From positions 2,862,001-2,926,000 of the forward strand of contig CP158972.1 of the NCBI GenBank assembly GCA_040429635.1: DNA of 64,000 nt. Direction: 5' to 3'. This DNA is from Tamlana crocina. GTDB taxonomy: Bacteria > Bacteroidota > Bacteroidia > Flavobacteriales > Flavobacteriaceae. The number at the start of each line of letters is the position of its first letter. The stretch's first letter is position 1. This document shows, piece by piece, positions 16,966 through 25,572 of this stretch. The notes below the pieces were generated by a model. That model saw nothing but the letters and a program-made list of their open reading frames with translations. It did not search any database and had not been told where the DNA came from. The position numbers were made by a program, and so were the translations under genes.

Positions 16966-18219
16966 TTAGGTATTTTTAAAAATTTCTTTTAAGAGCATTT
17001 CCAAAGCTTTGTTTATGGCTTTGTTTATCACTTTTAAGCGCAGATTTCCGAAGTTGAATTTTTGCGAATATACGCCTTTTTTTGTAGCAATGGCAACGAA
17101 AACGGTACCGACTTCGGCATCGGAATCGCCTTTTGTGGGCCCGGCATTGCCCGTTGTGGCGATGGCATAATCGGATTGAAAAAGATTAAGTGCATTTTCG
17201 GCCATAGCTTCTGCTACTTGCGAACTCACTACCGAATGGGCTTCGATAAGCGCCTTTGGCACATTCAAAACATTGATTTTGGATTGTGTAGCATAGCAAA
17301 CCACACCACCTTTAAAAAAGGCCGAAGCTCCAGAATTTACAGTGAAACGCTCTGCCACACCTCCACCGGTACAGCTTTCGGCGATAGCCAATGTTTTACC
17401 TATTTTGGTGAGCTGTTTGGCTATTACGATTTCTACGGAACCTTCATCGTCCTCAAAACCAGCAAATTCATCTTTTATGTACGGAAGCACTTTGTTAATT
17501 TGTTCTTCCACTTCCTTTTTTAGAAGGACTTCATCAAAACCTCGTGTGGATAAACGCAATCGCATTTGTCCCAAATTGGGTAAGTATGCCAATTTAATGT
17601 GCTTGGGGAGTTCGTTTTCCCAAGGTTCGATACGTTCGGCCAAATCGCTTTCGCCCAAACCGTAAACCATAAGCGTTCGGTGCAAAATATAGGGGCAATG
17701 GTACTTTTCCTTTAATTTGGGCAGCATTTCGTTTTCAACCAAAGCCTGCATTTCGTAGGGCACTCCCGGAAGTGACACAAACACTTTTTCACCTTTTTCC
17801 ATCCACATGCCCGGGGCTGTTCCCAAAGTGTTCATTAAGGGCTTGGATTTCGAAGGAATAAGCGCCTGATCTCGATTTACTTGCAGAAGCCTCGTGCGAA
17901 CGTGCTGTTTCCAAATCGATTCGATGTTTTCGAGAACCGCATCGTTTTTAACCAACACATCATCAAAATATTCCGCAATGGTTTTTTTTGTAATATCGTC
18001 TTTTGTAGGCCCCAATCCACCGGTAAGAATTATGATATCCGCTCGGTTTTCGGCTTCGTTCATAGCCTTTAGGATATGTTCCTTTTCGTCCTGAACAGAA
18101 GTTATCTGGTAAACGGACACACCTATCTTGTTAAGCTGTTTGGCAATAAACGCAGAATTAGTATCTATAACTTGCCCGATAAGAAGTTCGTCGCCGATGG
18201 TAATGATCTCGGCCAGCAT
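16966..18219 (-). CDS. CinA-family protein (nicotinamide-nucleotide amidase)
   Basis: A 417-residue two-domain protein. Residues 1-170 form a MoCF-like domain (ITIGDELLIGQVIDTN, ILTGGLGPTKDD); residues about 255-410 are the CinA amidase domain (GKTLAIAESCTGGGVAERFT, IATTGNAGPTKGDSDAEVGT). The amidase deamidates nicotinamide mononucleotide in pyridine-nucleotide recycling; the N-terminal domain in relatives is an ADP-ribose pyrophosphatase. Older names link it to competence, which nothing here supports. It starts two bases after the Hpt gene ends, so both share a transcript. All signature residues are intact. Confidence 0.93.
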   Translation of the reverse strand: MLAEIITIGDELLIGQVIDTNSAFIAKQLNKIGVSVYQITSVQDEKEHILKAMNEAENRADIIILTGGLGPTKDDITKKTIAEYFDDVLVKNDAVLENIESIWKQHVRTRLLQVNRDQALIPSKSKPLMNTLGTAPGMWMEKGEKVFVSLPGVPYEMQALVENEMLPKLKEKYHCPYILHRTLMVYGLGESDLAERIEPWENELPKHIKLAYLPNLGQMRLRLSTRGFDEVLLKKEVEEQINKVLPYIKDEFAGFEDDEGSVEIVIAKQLTKIGKTLAIAESCTGGGVAERFTVNSGASAFFKGGVVCYATQSKINVLNVPKALIEAHSVVSSQVAEAMAENALNLFQSDYAIATTGNAGPTKGDSDAEVGTVFVAIATKKGVYSQKFNFGNLRLKVINKAINKALEMLLKEIFKNT

Positions 18220-18221
18220 AG

Positions 18222-18563
18222 TTACAATTTAAAATCGGATTTAATTTCTGCAGAAGCTTTTTCTACAGCCGTGAGCACAATATCCAACTCTTTGGATATA
18301 TCCATGTCACGTTTTTCAAATTTACCCCAATCCTGTACTTCAATTAGGGTGTCGAGCACACCAAGTTCAAATAAATCTACCGTCGGTTTCATTTTATGGG
18401 CTGCTTGGTAGGCATTGTGATAATCTTCTTCTGCTACGGCAACCTTCAGTCGCTCTGCATCAACAGGAACTTCCTCCAAGAACGTTTCGGCCAACGCTTT
18501 GATAAAATCTTCGTCGTTATCGGCTAATTCTCTTACTCGGTGTAGTTTGTAGTTTAATTCCAT
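18222..18563 (-). CDS. Stand-alone Hpt domain protein
   Basis: A 113-residue four-helix histidine phosphotransfer protein. The phosphorylatable histidine is in AYQAAHKMKPTVDLF, surrounded by the usual basic and small residues. Such proteins shuttle phosphate between hybrid kinases and response regulators. No kinase is close; it lies between a FAH-family hydrolase gene (2 bases) and cinA (2 bases), which is a tight but functionally unrelated cluster. Its partner cannot be named, though the response regulator at 9194 is the only receiver protein in the window. Confidence 0.85.
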   Translation of the reverse strand: MELNYKLHRVRELADNDEDFIKALAETFLEEVPVDAERLKVAVAEEDYHNAYQAAHKMKPTVDLFELGVLDTLIEVQDWGKFEKRDMDISKELDIVLTAVEKASAEIKSDFKL

Positions 18564-18565
18564 TT

Positions 18566-19177
18566 TTACTTAACTGTTATTGAAAACATTTCGCGGTTTT
18601 CTATAAATCCACTTAATTTATCATTGGCTTGAACTTGACCAACTCCTGATGGTGTGCCTGTAAATATAATATCTCCTATCTTCAAAGTAAAATATTTCGA
18701 CACATATTCTATTAATTCATCAATTTTCCAAAGCATGTGGCTGGTATTTCCGTTTTGTACAATTTTATCGTTCTTTTTTAACGAAAACCCTAAACGGTCC
18801 AAATCGACAACCTCACTTTTATCCATCCATTTACCAATTACCGCTGCGCCATCAAAACTTTTCGCCTTTTCCCAAGGCAAGCCTTTGTCCTTCAATTGCT
18901 TTTGCAAATCGCGGGCGGTAAAATCGATACCCAAACCTATTTCGTTGTAATATTTATGGGCAAATTTTTTATCGATGTACTTCCCTACCCGATTGATTTT
19001 TACCAAAACCTCAACCTCATAATGTACATCGTTCGAAAAATCTGGAATAAAAAACGGTTGCTTTTTCAGCAAAATGGCCGTATCGGGCTTTAAAAACACC
19101 ACCGGTTCGGTAGGTTTTTCATTTTCCAGTTCTTTTATGTGCTCGGTATAATTTCTTCCTATGCAGATTAATTTCAT
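18566..19177 (-). CDS. Fumarylacetoacetate hydrolase (FAH) family protein
   Basis: A 203-residue enzyme of the FAH superfamily (hydrolases, decarboxylases and isomerases acting on 2-oxo acids). Metal ligands appear as HYEVEVLVKI (two Glu) and the Asp in GIDFTARDLQ; also present are KSFDGAAVIG and the closing IIFTGTPSGVGQV. The ATG at 19177 is preferred to a TTG two codons upstream. The short length fits acylpyruvase-like members; in Bacteroidota relatives have been proposed to act on oxaloacetate or acylpyruvates. Exact substrate unknown. Confidence 0.9.
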   Translation of the reverse strand: MKLICIGRNYTEHIKELENEKPTEPVVFLKPDTAILLKKQPFFIPDFSNDVHYEVEVLVKINRVGKYIDKKFAHKYYNEIGLGIDFTARDLQKQLKDKGLPWEKAKSFDGAAVIGKWMDKSEVVDLDRLGFSLKKNDKIVQNGNTSHMLWKIDELIEYVSKYFTLKIGDIIFTGTPSGVGQVQANDKLSGFIENREMFSITVK

Positions 19178-19262
19178 ATTCAACTTTCTGCGAAAGCAGA
19201 AATCTCATTTTAAGTTTAGCTTGTTTAAAAAGTGGGTTCCTGCCTTCGCAGGAATGACAAAA

Positions 19263-20039
19263 CTATCCCAATTTATTATTGAAACTTCTCAATTTAATTG
19301 CTGTTAACACCTTTTTGGTATACAACGGAAAATCGGCATTGAGCAACCAGCCAAAATAGCCGGGTTCTTTTTCTAAAACTTCGGTAACCAATTTCCCTTT
19401 ATGCTTTCCAAACGAAAAACACTCTTCGCCTTTTTTATTGTAAGTGATAAAACCGGCAAAATCGGCAAACTTTTTTCGGGAACTGAATTCGGCCAAAAAT
19501 TTGGTATTGTTTTCCAACTCGTCGTACTTTTCTACTTGGGCTTTCAATACTTCATAAGTGGCATTGGTATCGGCCTCGGCGCTGTGCGCATCTTCAAGGG
19601 TTTTATCGCAATAAAATTTATAGGCTGCACTTAGGGTACGCTGTTCCATTTTGTGGAAAATGGTCTGCACATCAATGGCCAAACGGTTTTTCATATCGAA
19701 ATCAATATCGGCACGCAACATTTCCTCTGCCAACAGCGGAATATCGAATCGGTTGGAGTTAAACCCGCCCAAATCGGAATCCTTAATCATATTGTAAATG
19801 TCTTTTGCCAATTCTTTAAACGTCGGTTCGTTGGCTACTTTTTCATCTGAAATGCCGTGAATGGCGGTGACTTCCTTCGGAATGGGCATTTCTGGATTTA
19901 CCAGCCAGGTTTTGCTTTCCTGTGTACCGTTGGGAAATACCTTTAGTACCGAAATTTCTACAATACGATCTGTTGTGATGTTAACCCCCGTAGTTTCCAG
20001 ATCGAAAAAACAGATGGGTTTGGTTAAATTGAGTTGCAT
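19263..20039 (-). CDS. DnaQ-like 3'-5' exonuclease with a C-terminal DUF3820-like tail
   Basis: A 258-residue protein with a DEDDh exonuclease domain (residues 1-170). The ExoI motif is FFDLETTG, ExoII is GGFNSNRFDIPLL and ExoIII is DAHSAEADT. The tail holds CFSFGKHKGK and EPGYFGWLLNADFP, resembling the small DUF3820-type module found after such nucleases. It could proofread, trim RNA or degrade DNA; it is not the polymerase III epsilon subunit by length and tail. It is transcribed alone, downstream of the E2 gene and its terminator. Confidence 0.9.
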   Translation of the reverse strand: MQLNLTKPICFFDLETTGVNITTDRIVEISVLKVFPNGTQESKTWLVNPEMPIPKEVTAIHGISDEKVANEPTFKELAKDIYNMIKDSDLGGFNSNRFDIPLLAEEMLRADIDFDMKNRLAIDVQTIFHKMEQRTLSAAYKFYCDKTLEDAHSAEADTNATYEVLKAQVEKYDELENNTKFLAEFSSRKKFADFAGFITYNKKGEECFSFGKHKGKLVTEVLEKEPGYFGWLLNADFPLYTKKVLTAIKLRSFNNKLG

Positions 20040-20090
20040 TAATTTCTTTTGATTTTTCTAGCCAGTTAATCGGCCTTTGCAAAAATAAGA

Positions 20091-20118
20091 AAACCCAACC
20101 GTTTAGCGGTTAGGTTTT
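20091..20118 (-). terminator. Terminator after the E2 gene
   Basis: An imperfect stem AACCTAACCG/CGGTTGGGTT (minus strand, one mismatch) with a four- to five-base loop, followed by TCTTATTTTTG. It lies between the E2 stop and the exonuclease gene. Confidence 0.6.
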
Positions 20119-20141
20119 ATACTTTGTTTATTTTGTTAGAT

Positions 20142-21479
20142 TCAAATTTCCCTGTTGCAATCCCAAGCTTCCAAATAATCTTTTACAGCCTTAACAAACA
20201 TGCCGCCCAAAGCACCGTTTACCACGCGGTGGTCGTACGAATGCGATAAGAACATTTTGTATCGGATACCTATAAAATCGCCCTCTGGAGTTTCGATTAC
20301 CGCTGGCACTTTTCTAATAGCCCCCAAAGCCAAAATACCCACTTGCGGCTGATTGATTATAGGCGTGCCCATAATACTTCCAAATGTCCCCACATTGGTT
20401 ACAGTGTAAGTTCCACCTTGAACTTCATCGGGTTTAAGTTGGTTGAGTCGGGCACGGTTGGCCAAATCGTTCACCTGTTTAGTCATACCTACCAAATTAA
20501 GTTGATCGGCATTTTTTATGACCGGAACAATCAAGTTTCCATCGGGCAAGGCAGCTGCCATCCCTAAATTAATCTTTTTCTTTTTGATTATGGTATCGCC
20601 TTTTACGGAAATATTCATTAGCGGGTAATCACGTAACGCCTTGGCCACCGCTTCCATAAAAATTGGCGTAAAGGTTAAATTTTCACCTTCTCGCTTGGCA
20701 AAAGCGTCCTTTACTTTTTTACGCCAATTCCAAATATTGGTGACATCGGCTTCAATGAAACTTTGCACATGTGCCGAAGTCTGTACCGAATCGACCATGT
20801 GCTGGGCCACTAATTTCCCCATTCGGGTCATCTCGATAATTTCGTCGTCGCCACTGCTCAAAACAGGTGCTGCTGGCTTAGGCTTATTTGATGGACTTTC
20901 TTCTTTTTTACTAGTGGACTGTTTTTCCGGTTGTACCGTTTCTGGCGTTGAGTGCGGCCTGTCCCCATTAGGGCTCTCTAAATAAGCCAAAATATCGTTT
21001 TTCGTTACACGTCCGTCTTTTCCCGTTCCTTTAAGGGCATCTAATTCCTGTTGGGTAAGTCCTTCTTGTTTGGCAATATTCTTAACCAATGGCGAATAAA
21101 ACCGATCGCTATTGGAAACTACCGGAGCTACCATTTCTTTAGCTTTGGTAATGGTTTGCGTAAGCTCCTCGACTACTTCCTTTTCTTCAGGAGCACCTTC
21201 CTCTTCTGCTTCGGCTGAAGCATCCGTTTCATCTTCGCCTTCAGTTTCAATTATGGCTAAAACTTCACCTACTTGCACGACATCGTCTACATTAAAAAAC
21301 TTTTCAACCAACACACCGTCTACCTCACTCGGTACCTCACTATCCACTTTATCGGTCGCTATTTCTAAAATTGGGTCGTCCATTTCAATGGAGTCTCCCA
21401 CATCCTTCAACCAAGATGTAATGGTTGCTTCCGCAACGCTTTCGCCCATCTTCGGCAACTTAAGCTCAAATTTTGCCAT
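20142..21479 (-). CDS. 2-oxo acid dehydrogenase E2 component (dihydrolipoamide acyltransferase)
   Basis: The 445-residue core subunit of a 2-oxoacid dehydrogenase complex. It has a lipoyl domain with Lys44 in EIATDKVDSEVPS, an acidic linker, a peripheral-subunit-binding domain (about 128-165, SPLVKNIAKQEGL, GRVTKNDIL), a Pro/Ser/Lys linker, and the catalytic acyltransferase domain. The catalytic His417 is present, but the usual HxxxDG reads HRVVNG, so Asp is replaced by Asn421; I recall this variant in other Flavobacteria. Pyruvate dehydrogenase E2 is usually longer with more lipoyl domains, so branched-chain or 2-oxoglutarate specificity is possible. E1 and E3 genes are not adjacent. Confidence 0.9.
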   Translation of the reverse strand: MAKFELKLPKMGESVAEATITSWLKDVGDSIEMDDPILEIATDKVDSEVPSEVDGVLVEKFFNVDDVVQVGEVLAIIETEGEDETDASAEAEEEGAPEEKEVVEELTQTITKAKEMVAPVVSNSDRFYSPLVKNIAKQEGLTQQELDALKGTGKDGRVTKNDILAYLESPNGDRPHSTPETVQPEKQSTSKKEESPSNKPKPAAPVLSSGDDEIIEMTRMGKLVAQHMVDSVQTSAHVQSFIEADVTNIWNWRKKVKDAFAKREGENLTFTPIFMEAVAKALRDYPLMNISVKGDTIIKKKKINLGMAAALPDGNLIVPVIKNADQLNLVGMTKQVNDLANRARLNQLKPDEVQGGTYTVTNVGTFGSIMGTPIINQPQVGILALGAIRKVPAVIETPEGDFIGIRYKMFLSHSYDHRVVNGALGGMFVKAVKDYLEAWDCNREI

Positions 21480-21565
21480 ATCTATAACGTATTACCTCTT
21501 TTACTTTATTTATTTTGCAAAAGTACTAAAAAACAACACTTCCGTTAAATTGTATTCAATAAAAA

Positions 21566-22669
21566 CTAATTCAGCATAATGACCTCTCCTCTGCTGAAGC
21601 CATCATCGCTACCCACAATAAAATTAGAATTGTTGGGCAATATCTTATAAGTGACTTCTTTTTCTTTTTCAAAATTTTGCTCCATGGTTTTGATGATTTT
21701 TTCATAACTCATGGTATTGGCATTAAAAACCACTTCGGTACCGCTGGAATAATTTTGTGGCTGGGTTTGCAACACTACCGTACCTCCTAAGTTCTTTTGT
21801 ATTCGTTCGTCCATTTTATCGGAAACGAATATGTATTGATGTACTGTTTTACTTTTTTCTGTCCTTATTCTCCTGAAAAAATAAGCCATTTTTATGCCCA
21901 ACCAAACAAACATATCGAAAAACCTATTGCTTTTGAAATGCTTACGGTAAAATATTTGCATGGCTCCAAAAAACCGCTTGGCATAGTTTTTATCTTTTAA
22001 GGTGCTTTCCCCCTTAAAATGAACGGCCGTTAAACTGCCCAAATAGTAATTTTTGTAACCTGCCTTTAATATACGGTACGACAAATCGATGTCTTCGCCG
22101 TACATGAAATAATCTTCATCGAATCCCCCTACTTTATTGTAAACCTGTCGTTTTAAAAACATAAAGGCCCCCACTAAAATATCAACTTTACCAATGGCAT
22201 TCGCTTCTAAATGGGTCGCGTAATACTCAGAAGGATTTCCAAGCATTTTCTTTACTGAAGCTTTTATATAGGGGATATTCCGTTTACTTTCAGGAAGAAA
22301 CAACCCGGCACCATTAATCAATTTACAGCCTATTGCACCTAATTGCGTTTTGGTTTCGGCAAATTCCAATAATCTTTCAAAAGTATCTTCGGCAACCACC
22401 GTATCGGGGTTTAAAATGCACAAATATTCGCCTTGCGCTTGTGCCACTCCAACATTATTCCCTTTTGAAAAGCCCATATTCTCAGTATTGGCAATTAGTT
22501 TCACGTTAGGAAACAAGGTTTTTACCATGTCGCAACTATCGTCTTCCGAATGGTTATCGACCACAATAATTTCAGCATCGATATTTGAAATAGCCGCACT
22601 AACACTTCTTAAGCATAGCTCAAGAAAATGACGGACGTTATAATTTAAAATAACAATTGAGAGTTTCAA
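21566..22669 (-). CDS. Family 2 glycosyltransferase
   Basis: A 367-residue GT-A fold transferase. It has the N-terminal VILNYNVRHFLELCLRSV, the nucleotide-binding EIIVVDNHSEDDS, the metal-binding ILNPDTVV (DxD-like) and the acceptor region KVGGFDEDYFMYGEDIDLSY, which matches rhamnosyl- or galactofuranosyl-transferase-like GT2 enzymes. A C-terminal extension of about 100 residues includes a possible amphipathic segment. It presumably adds a sugar to a surface glycan, at the inner face of the membrane. It has no glycan neighbours. Confidence 0.9.
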   Translation of the reverse strand: MKLSIVILNYNVRHFLELCLRSVSAAISNIDAEIIVVDNHSEDDSCDMVKTLFPNVKLIANTENMGFSKGNNVGVAQAQGEYLCILNPDTVVAEDTFERLLEFAETKTQLGAIGCKLINGAGLFLPESKRNIPYIKASVKKMLGNPSEYYATHLEANAIGKVDILVGAFMFLKRQVYNKVGGFDEDYFMYGEDIDLSYRILKAGYKNYYLGSLTAVHFKGESTLKDKNYAKRFFGAMQIFYRKHFKSNRFFDMFVWLGIKMAYFFRRIRTEKSKTVHQYIFVSDKMDERIQKNLGGTVVLQTQPQNYSSGTEVVFNANTMSYEKIIKTMEQNFEKEKEVTYKILPNNSNFIVGSDDGFSRGEVIMLN

Positions 22670-22741
22670 AAAAAGTTTCTTTTTAGAACGCGGTTGGTTT
22701 GAAATTAATGTTTCCTTTATCTGAAATTGACACTTTTTCGA

Positions 22742-23359
22742 TTATGATTTTAGGGATGCTTCAAAAGGCACGCGGTTTACAATACTTCTACCCAAGGTAA
22801 TCTCATCGGCATATTCCAGCTCATCTCCCACCGAAATACCTCGCGCAATGGTAGATGTAACCACATCGTAATCTTGAATTTGCTTGTATATGTAAAAATT
22901 GGTAGTATCACCTTCCATCGTCGAACTTAACGCAAAAATAAGCTCCTTTGTTGTGCCCTGCTTCACTTTATTCACTAAAGTTTCGATATTTAAATCGTGC
23001 GGTCCAATACCGTCCATTGGTGATATTTTCCCTCCCAAAACGTGATAAATTCCTTTAAAGGAACTGGTGTTTTCAATGGCCATAACATCGCGAATGTCTT
23101 CAACTACACAAATAACATCGGCATTTCTGTTCGGGTTGGAACAGATTTCGCACAGCTCTAAATCGCTAATATTATGACACGATTTACAAAACTTCACATC
23201 GAGCCGCATGGTTTGCAAAGCTTCGGTCAATGCCGTAGTTTGCTCTTTGGGCTGACGCAACAAATGCAACACCAAACGCAACGCCGTACGCTTGCCAATG
23301 CCTGGCAACTGCGACATTTCGTTAACAGCACGCTCTAAAAGTTTTGATGAAAATTCCAT
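22742..23359 (-). CDS. recR: Recombination mediator RecR
   Basis: RecR works with RecO (and RecF) to load RecA on single-stranded DNA. The 205-residue protein has the helix-hairpin-helix [15 protein letters not shown], the four-cysteine zinc site [16 protein letters not shown], the Toprim domain [15 protein letters not shown] and a C-terminal [15 protein letters not shown]. The longer reading to 23482 is rejected because it adds 41 residues of poorly coding sequence before the standard [11 protein letters not shown] opening. It is transcribed alone. Confidence 0.96.
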   Translation of the reverse strand: MEFSSKLLERAVNEMSQLPGIGKRTALRLVLHLLRQPKEQTTALTEALQTMRLDVKFCKSCHNISDLELCEICSNPNRNADVICVVEDIRDVMAIENTSSFKGIYHVLGGKISPMDGIGPHDLNIETLVNKVKQGTTKELIFALSSTMEGDTTNFYIYKQIQDYDVVTSTIARGISVGDELEYADEITLGRSIVNRVPFEASLKS

Positions 23360-23599
23360 AAGCGCGAAATTAACACTTTTTACGGCAAATTCAATAATAA
23401 AAGAGTGTCTTAAAACCAAGTTCCATTGGTAAACCATAGGAAACATTTCGTTTGTTTCATTTTTGGACTTTGGCGTCAACAACCAAAAATTCTATTATTT
23501 AGATCCTGATTTTAACGGGAATGATAGATTCATTTCAATAAAAAATTCCAAAACAGACTTTAAGTTATTTTGTATTTTGGCTGATTAAAAATAGAATTT

Positions 23600-25048
23600 A
23601 TGTCGCCCACCCAAATATTGTTTCTTATTGCAGGCTATTTTGCTGTATTGATTTTAATATCGTATTTCACCGGAAAAGAAGACAGCAACGATGCCTTTTT
23701 TAAGGCCAACAAATCGGCGCCGTGGTATTTGGTGGCCTTTGGGATGATAGGCGCTTCGCTCTCTGGAGTAACCTTTATTTCTGTACCCGGAGCTGTTGAA
23801 ACCAAACAATTTGGTTATTTGCAAGTGGTTTTCGGCTACTTTTTCGGGTATTTGGTTATTGCTTACGTACTATTACCGATTTACTACAGACTGAATTTAA
23901 CTTCCATTTACACCTATTTAAAAGACCGCTTTGGCAACGTGAGCTACAAAACGGGATCTGTAGCTTTTTTAATTTCGCGCGTGGTGGGCGCCTCGTTTCG
24001 GTTGTTTTTAGTCGCCAAAGTGCTGCAACTTTTGGTATTCGACCAATACGGCATTCCGTTTACCATAACGGTAATTATAACCATTCTCTTAATTTGGCTA
24101 TACACCTTTAAGGGCGGCATTAAGACCATCATCTTTACCGACACTCTGCAAACGCTTTTCATGCTGGTTTCGGTGGTAATCACCATCGTGTTTTTATCTC
24201 ATGCTTTGGATTTAAACGGTATTTCTGAAATTTACCAAAACGTAAAACAGGACGCCATGAGCAAAGTGTTCTTTTTTGATGATGTTAACGATGCCCAATA
24301 TTTTATAAAAAGTTTCTTAGCCGGTATGTTCATTACTATTACCATGACGGGGTTAGATCAAGATATGATGCAAAAAAACCTCACCTGCAAAAACCTCAAA
24401 GAAGCACAAAAAAACATGATTTCCTTTAGTGTCATTTTAATTTTTGTAAATATCCTATTTTTGGTTTTAGGGTTAATGCTCACCCAATACGCTTCACAAC
24501 ATGGCATAAAGGCCACTAAAGACGATTTATTCCCAACTATAGCCATGTTGCCCGAAATTGGTGTACTAACCTCTGCCTTTTTTCTTTTGGGATTGATTGC
24601 TGCCGCTTATTCCAGTGCTGACTCGGCGTTGACCTCACTCACCACTTCGTTTTGTATCGATATTATAGAACTGGACAAAAAACCTCAAGCAATCCAGAAG
24701 AAAATCAGAAAACGCACCCATATTTTTATCAGTTTTATGCTCGTAGTAGTCATCATTCTTTTTGATGCTATTTTTAAAGATGTTTCTGTGATTTGGGAAT
24801 TGTTCAAAGCAGCAGGTTATACTTATGGGCCACTACTCGGTTTATTCGCCTTCGGCATTTTCACCAAACAACAACTCAAGGACAAATACGTTTGGATTAT
24901 TGCCATTGTTGCGCCCATCCTTTCTTATTTACTGAATGCACATTCGGTAGATTTACTAAACGGCTACCAAATTGGTTTCGAAATTTTAATTATTAACGGT
25001 CTCCTAACCTTTTTAGGGCTAATATTGATTCGTAGAAAGCAACACTAA
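23600..25048 (+). CDS. Sodium:solute symporter (SSS family)
   Basis: A 482-residue inner-membrane transporter with about 13 hydrophobic helices. The first unwound sodium-site region appears in [18 protein letters not shown], and the family signature in the segment ending [14 protein letters not shown] (helix 8) with the two serines expected to bind sodium. It imports an unknown organic solute with sodium. The 3' end overlaps the convergent CoA-binding gene by 30 bases. It has no catabolic partner nearby. Confidence 0.92.
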   Translation: MSPTQILFLIAGYFAVLILISYFTGKEDSNDAFFKANKSAPWYLVAFGMIGASLSGVTFISVPGAVETKQFGYLQVVFGYFFGYLVIAYVLLPIYYRLNLTSIYTYLKDRFGNVSYKTGSVAFLISRVVGASFRLFLVAKVLQLLVFDQYGIPFTITVIITILLIWLYTFKGGIKTIIFTDTLQTLFMLVSVVITIVFLSHALDLNGISEIYQNVKQDAMSKVFFFDDVNDAQYFIKSFLAGMFITITMTGLDQDMMQKNLTCKNLKEAQKNMISFSVILIFVNILFLVLGLMLTQYASQHGIKATKDDLFPTIAMLPEIGVLTSAFFLLGLIAAAYSSADSALTSLTTSFCIDIIELDKKPQAIQKKIRKRTHIFISFMLVVVIILFDAIFKDVSVIWELFKAAGYTYGPLLGLFAFGIFTKQQLKDKYVWIIAIVAPILSYLLNAHSVDLLNGYQIGFEILIINGLLTFLGLILIRRKQH

Positions 25049-25381
25049 AGTACAAGCAGGCTCGAAAGCGATGCCATTCTCATTTAAAATCTGATAAAAC
25101 TCTGGGTTTTCGGTACCAGGATTAAAAATCACGCGGTTGGGGTTTAACGATAAAATGTAGTTATAATATTCTTGTTGGCGCTTCGGGTTTAAATACAGCG
25201 TTACCGTATCTATATTTTCAAAAGAAATCTTTTCCGTTTCAATGTGCACTCCCGCTACTTCACCCGCTCGCAGCCCAATGGCAACGGTTTCCACCTGATT
25301 AGCCACCAGTCTCTGTACTGCATAATGCGAATACCGGTTTGGCTTTAACGAAGCCCCCAATACTAAAGTTTTCTTATTCAT
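25019..25381 (-). CDS. CoA-binding (Rossmann, YccU-like) protein
   Basis: A 120-residue single-domain protein of the CoA-binding family. It begins [20 protein letters not shown], the nucleotide-binding turn, and contains [13 protein letters not shown] and the closing ACTLVLLS strand. The longer relatives (about 140 residues) carry a few extra residues before the glycine turn; this is a compact form. Its last ten codons lie in the 3' end of the convergent symporter gene. Role unknown. Confidence 0.88.
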   Translation of the reverse strand: MNKKTLVLGASLKPNRYSHYAVQRLVANQVETVAIGLRAGEVAGVHIETEKISFENIDTVTLYLNPKRQQEYYNYILSLNPNRVIFNPGTENPEFYQILNENGIAFEPACTLVLLSTNQY

Positions 25382-25393
25382 TAATCATCTTTT

Positions 25394-25435
25394 CAGCAAT
25401 TTATAATTCAGTAATTTATAATTCAGTAATTTAAT
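25394..25435. repeat. 15-bp tandem repeat, 2.8 copies
   Basis: The unit CAGTAATTTATAATT occurs as CAGCAATTTATAATT, CAGTAATTTATAATT and CAGTAATTTAAT, directly upstream of the CoA-binding gene (minus strand) and far upstream of the receptor gene. Confidence 0.8.
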
Positions 25436-25533
25436 CATTTTAAGCTATCCAGCAAATGTTTATCAACAGCCAATTGTGTTAAAAAGCTGTTAAGAAACAC
25501 ACCTCTCCGTAACAAGATTTGAGTTTCAGCGTC

Positions 25534-25541
25534 TACCTTTG
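25534..25541 (+). promoter_or_regulatory. -7 element (TACCTTTG) before the TonB-type receptor
   Basis: TACCTTTG fits TAnnTTTG and lies 31 bases before the ATG at 25573. Because it is downstream of the alternative start at 25519, it supports the shorter protein, whose first residues form a signal peptide. No convincing -33 element is seen. Confidence 0.5.
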
Positions 25542-25572
25542 TAGCATCAATCAAAAAACAATCAATCAAATT

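Noticed and set aside
16966-18219. Competence gene
   Set aside because: CinA domains are intact, but the enzyme role is pyridine-nucleotide recycling and no competence genes are nearby.
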